Assembly: GCA_947034895.1 (NCBI GenBank)
Contig: OX344763.1
Location: 70,699,093 to 70,763,092, forward strand
Direction: 5' to 3'
DNA from: Rhytidiadelphus loreus
Lineage: Eukaryota; Streptophyta; Bryopsida; Hypnales; Hylocomiaceae
Length of the DNA: 64,000 nt
This document shows, in pieces, positions 61,035-64,000 of this stretch; the stretch's first letter is position 1; each line of letters opens with the position of its first letter. The notes below the pieces were generated by a model. The model did no database searches, was not told where the DNA came from, and saw nothing but the letters and a program-made list of their open reading frames with translations. A program made the translations under genes and the position numbers.

Positions 61035-64000
61035 GTATGATTTCTAACCTTGTTTTTCTTTTAAATCACAATTAACATTTAGAATTCAATTTGCTACTTA
61101 AAAGTTTGAACATTGCTAAAATTCTTAAAACAACCCTAATTAAATTGTGGAAGTAATAAATGGAAGAATTTTGAATTAAATTGGAAAGGAAATAGTGATT
61201 TCATCCAAAAGAATCTCAAAAGGAATCTAATTTAATTTAGGAATCTAGGGAAAATAAGAATAATTGGGGAAAGTTTAAACCTAATTAATCCCCTTATTCT
61301 CTTTAAAATTATTGAAGGAACGAATTCCATCCAACTAAGGGGAATTTTCATCCATTCATAAGTTTTCACCTAGAAGTCCTAAATTCTTACTTTTTACCTT
61401 GGTAGAAAGGTAATTTATCACTTTCTTCATAAAAATAATAAAACAAACAAAAACTACTCATTTTAGAATTATAACTCAGAATTAAGATCAATAAAGGAAC
61501 AATTAGGAATATTTTTAAAAAATAACTAAAGAATCTTTTGAGACTAGAATCATTCAGGGAATCTTTTGAAGATTCCAAAATCAACTTTTACTTTAGAATT
61601 GCTTTAATTTTAAAGGAGTAAAGGATGGATGAAGTTTATCCTAAATTTGGATGAACAATCTAAAAATAGGTCAAAACTAGGTTTTCTCTCAAAAATTCAT
61701 TAGTTGAATTAATTAACAAATTAACCCTGAAATTTAGGCTTATTTAGAAATTGATTGCTATAATTAGTTAACGGATGAAGTTTTTAGGATAGAATTAGGG
61801 ACGAATTTCATCCATCAATATCTTTTAGTAGGAACATCAGAATTCAACTTGCTTTACCATTCTGAGAAGGACAAAGTGCATTCTACACATTAGCTTAGAT
61901 AGAATTTTACATTAGATTAGTTTCTACTTACTCATCAAGGTCTTGAACCTTTTAACCTTTAGATTATTTTGAAGCAGATAGAATTCAATTATTACCATAA
62001 CAAACAAAGTGTCCATTGCTTGGAAGGCCAAAGAACACTAAGTTTACATTCCACCCTTACAATTTACTAATTTATGCCGCTAGAACCTGTGTGCAAATTT
62101 CTGACTTAAGGGTGGAGTTAGAAAAACTCACAAAGAGGTACAAGATAATGACACTCCTCCATATTTGGTGAAGTTGTGGAGAACTGGATGAATTGAGGTA
62201 GAGAAGATTTTAAGAATCCTAGTGTGGAAAGACAATTTCCGGATTTCATTTCCGGTTCTTATTGTCTTGGATTGTTTTCCGCATTCTGTTCCGGTAATCT
62301 TCCGGAAACTACAAGTAAAATCCTTTGGGAACGATACACAAGTCATTTTAGGGTGTTTTACATCATTTTAACACCTAATAGGAGGATTTGTGCTTCCTTG
62401 TGCTATCACATGTACCTACAAGAATAAGAAGTGGATTCATACATGAGAACAATGTACATGTTTTTGGAGAAATAATGGAGAATAAAGTTAGTATCCCAGT
62501 AACAATAAATCTTCATTTGGTAGAATACATTGTAATGTAGATGGAAGAGTTGGACAATGAACAATTGCAATATAATATAGATACATATTAAAATAGTGTA
62601 TAACATTTTTTAGGACTTAGGAGAGTGGTATATTTAGTACAAAAACTTCATAGTAATAGAATTGAATTTAGCCAATTAGAATATACAAAAAATTTGAGCA
62701 ATTTGGAATTGCTAAAAATCCCTCATAATATTAGTCTACAATGTTTGGTTTTATGTCAAAATGTATTAGCAAAATAGTAAAGTTGAAAATTTTCAAGAAA
62801 TTCTTCATATTTTACATTTTAAAAGGAATGAAATTTGGCACGGACACCACTCATATTGCATAGAGTAAAATTGATGTTTCATTATATAATTTTGAGAAAA
62901 GAAAAGTGGGCAAGTGGCCCCACTTCTTGGTAATGGTGTAAATTAGCTCATGTGATTACGAAGTGTAGTTTTATACATATAGCCAAGTCCAAACATGACA
63001 AATTATTGCATGTTATGATTGATTTTTTTTAAAGATGTAACTGATAGTCATTAAAATTTCAGATTTTTTGTGAAAATTTGAAAATACTATGAAAAAAATT
63101 TACACCGAATACAAAATATGCTAAAAGAAATCTAAAGTTTTCTTCATGGGAATATATGGTAGCTTAGAACATCATAGTGCAAAAAACATTTACCATATTA
63201 TTTCAAAACTTATTAAATCAACACTCCACAATAATAGATCCAAAGTTCCAATTGCAATAAAATATTTAATTTAAAGAAATTTTCAAATTTCAAATTGGAG
63301 TAGAACTAGACTTGGTAAGCTTCATTTTCTTTGTTGTGCCTCAATTCAAAAAAGATTTTTTTCATGACTCAAATTCACATAAGAGTAGAGTCCTAAAAGA
63401 TGTCAACATACATTACATGGTGATCTACAAATCAAGCATCATCTTGTGTAGAAAAGTCAAGAATATCACAATGAGACAATCTTCAACACCATTCTCAACA
63501 TATGTGTTCAAGCACCTCCCACAAAAAAATTAGATGAAAAGTTGTGTTTTTTTATCTCACAACCCCTCACAAAGTCATCCATCAATCAATAATTGGCTAC
63601 TGCAGCATTACAGGGTTAATTAGACTGTTTCAGAGATTGTACTAAGGTAGAAGGCTCTGAAATGGACAAATTGTAGTTCATAAATTGACCTCCATAGTCA
63701 TTGAATGAATCAAGGAAAAAAGCATTATTAATTGCAAGAGCCAATCATTCTCTTTGCTTTCCCATTTTTCATTAGAAGTTGCAAGTGAACAATTTATGGA
63801 AGACCTAGGGACATAAATAGAGACCTATGACACAACTCCTTTGAAAATCCACAAGTAATTCAAAAATACTTCAAAAAATATGAAACCACTTGTGTTAGAT
63901 TCCTCTTCTATTTTTCTTTGCCTGAAAAATGATCTAAAAATATTTACATTTAAGAAAATACATGAAAAAGGCAGATCAGCCCTTAAGCCATTTCTGAGCC
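61035..64000. other. AT-rich right end, nothing recognised
   Basis: No coding frame longer than about 73 residues, no repeat family and no RNA gene that I can support. The words 'gattcatcc/aatttcatcc' recur around 61.2-61.8 kb without clear periodicity. Confidence 0.45.

Overview
The window looks like a repeat-rich, largely silenced stretch of a land-plant nuclear genome. The evidence is a plant CACTA (En/Spm) transposon with TNP2, DUF4218 and DUF4216 domains, a plant-type NIF/HAD phosphatase domain with a DLNG motif, GT-AG introns, and MITEs with 3-bp target duplications. The ParB-like/methyltransferase and DUF7869-like families suggest to me a seed-free plant (bryophyte, lycophyte or fern). 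That is inference from memory of where such proteins occur, not something shown here. I see no clearly intact gene; most coding regions carry in-frame stops or frameshifts.

Left part (about 1.9-26.6 kb). A plus-strand gene (P1) for a protein with a DGNHR-type ParB-like domain and a methyltransferase-like domain is cut inside one exon by a complete 20.6-kb CACTA element (2212-22829, 3-bp duplication GAT, matching CACTAG ends). The element carries divergent genes: a Transposase_24/tnpA-like gene on minus (10927-7746) and a TNP2 transposase on plus (14962-19710). A small CACTA-type MITE (22914-23130) then hit the same P1 exon.

Middle and right (about 29-56 kb) is a nest of insertions. A plus-strand ORF of an unrecognised transposon-like family is split into three in-frame pieces: 29236-29896, 50338-51435 and 55842-56030. 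The first gap is a 20.4-kb island (29897-50337, shared 7-bp TTAAAAC at the junctions). The second gap is a 4.4-kb element (51436-55836, ends TGTCGCA/TGCGACA, 5-bp duplication CCAAC). That element carries a reversed relative of the same ORF, itself split by a 952-bp CACTA-type MITE.

The 20.4-kb island is the most interesting part. It holds two divergent decayed genes: a DUF7869-like transposase-type gene on minus (33441-30588) and, on plus (43549-49122), a multi-exon gene whose reading frame runs through a ParB-like domain, a methyltransferase-like domain, a coiled-coil region and a plant FCP1/NIF-type HAD phosphatase domain. Both are preceded by an array of about 30-bp palindromes (arms near TTCAGGT and ACCTGAA). 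Further copies lie in three introns of the ParB gene. The arrays are now separated by 8 kb holding a 180-bp tandem satellite, a 21-bp minisatellite and a telo-box-containing promoter-like stretch.

Right end (56-64 kb) is AT-rich sequence with local repeats and no gene I recognise.
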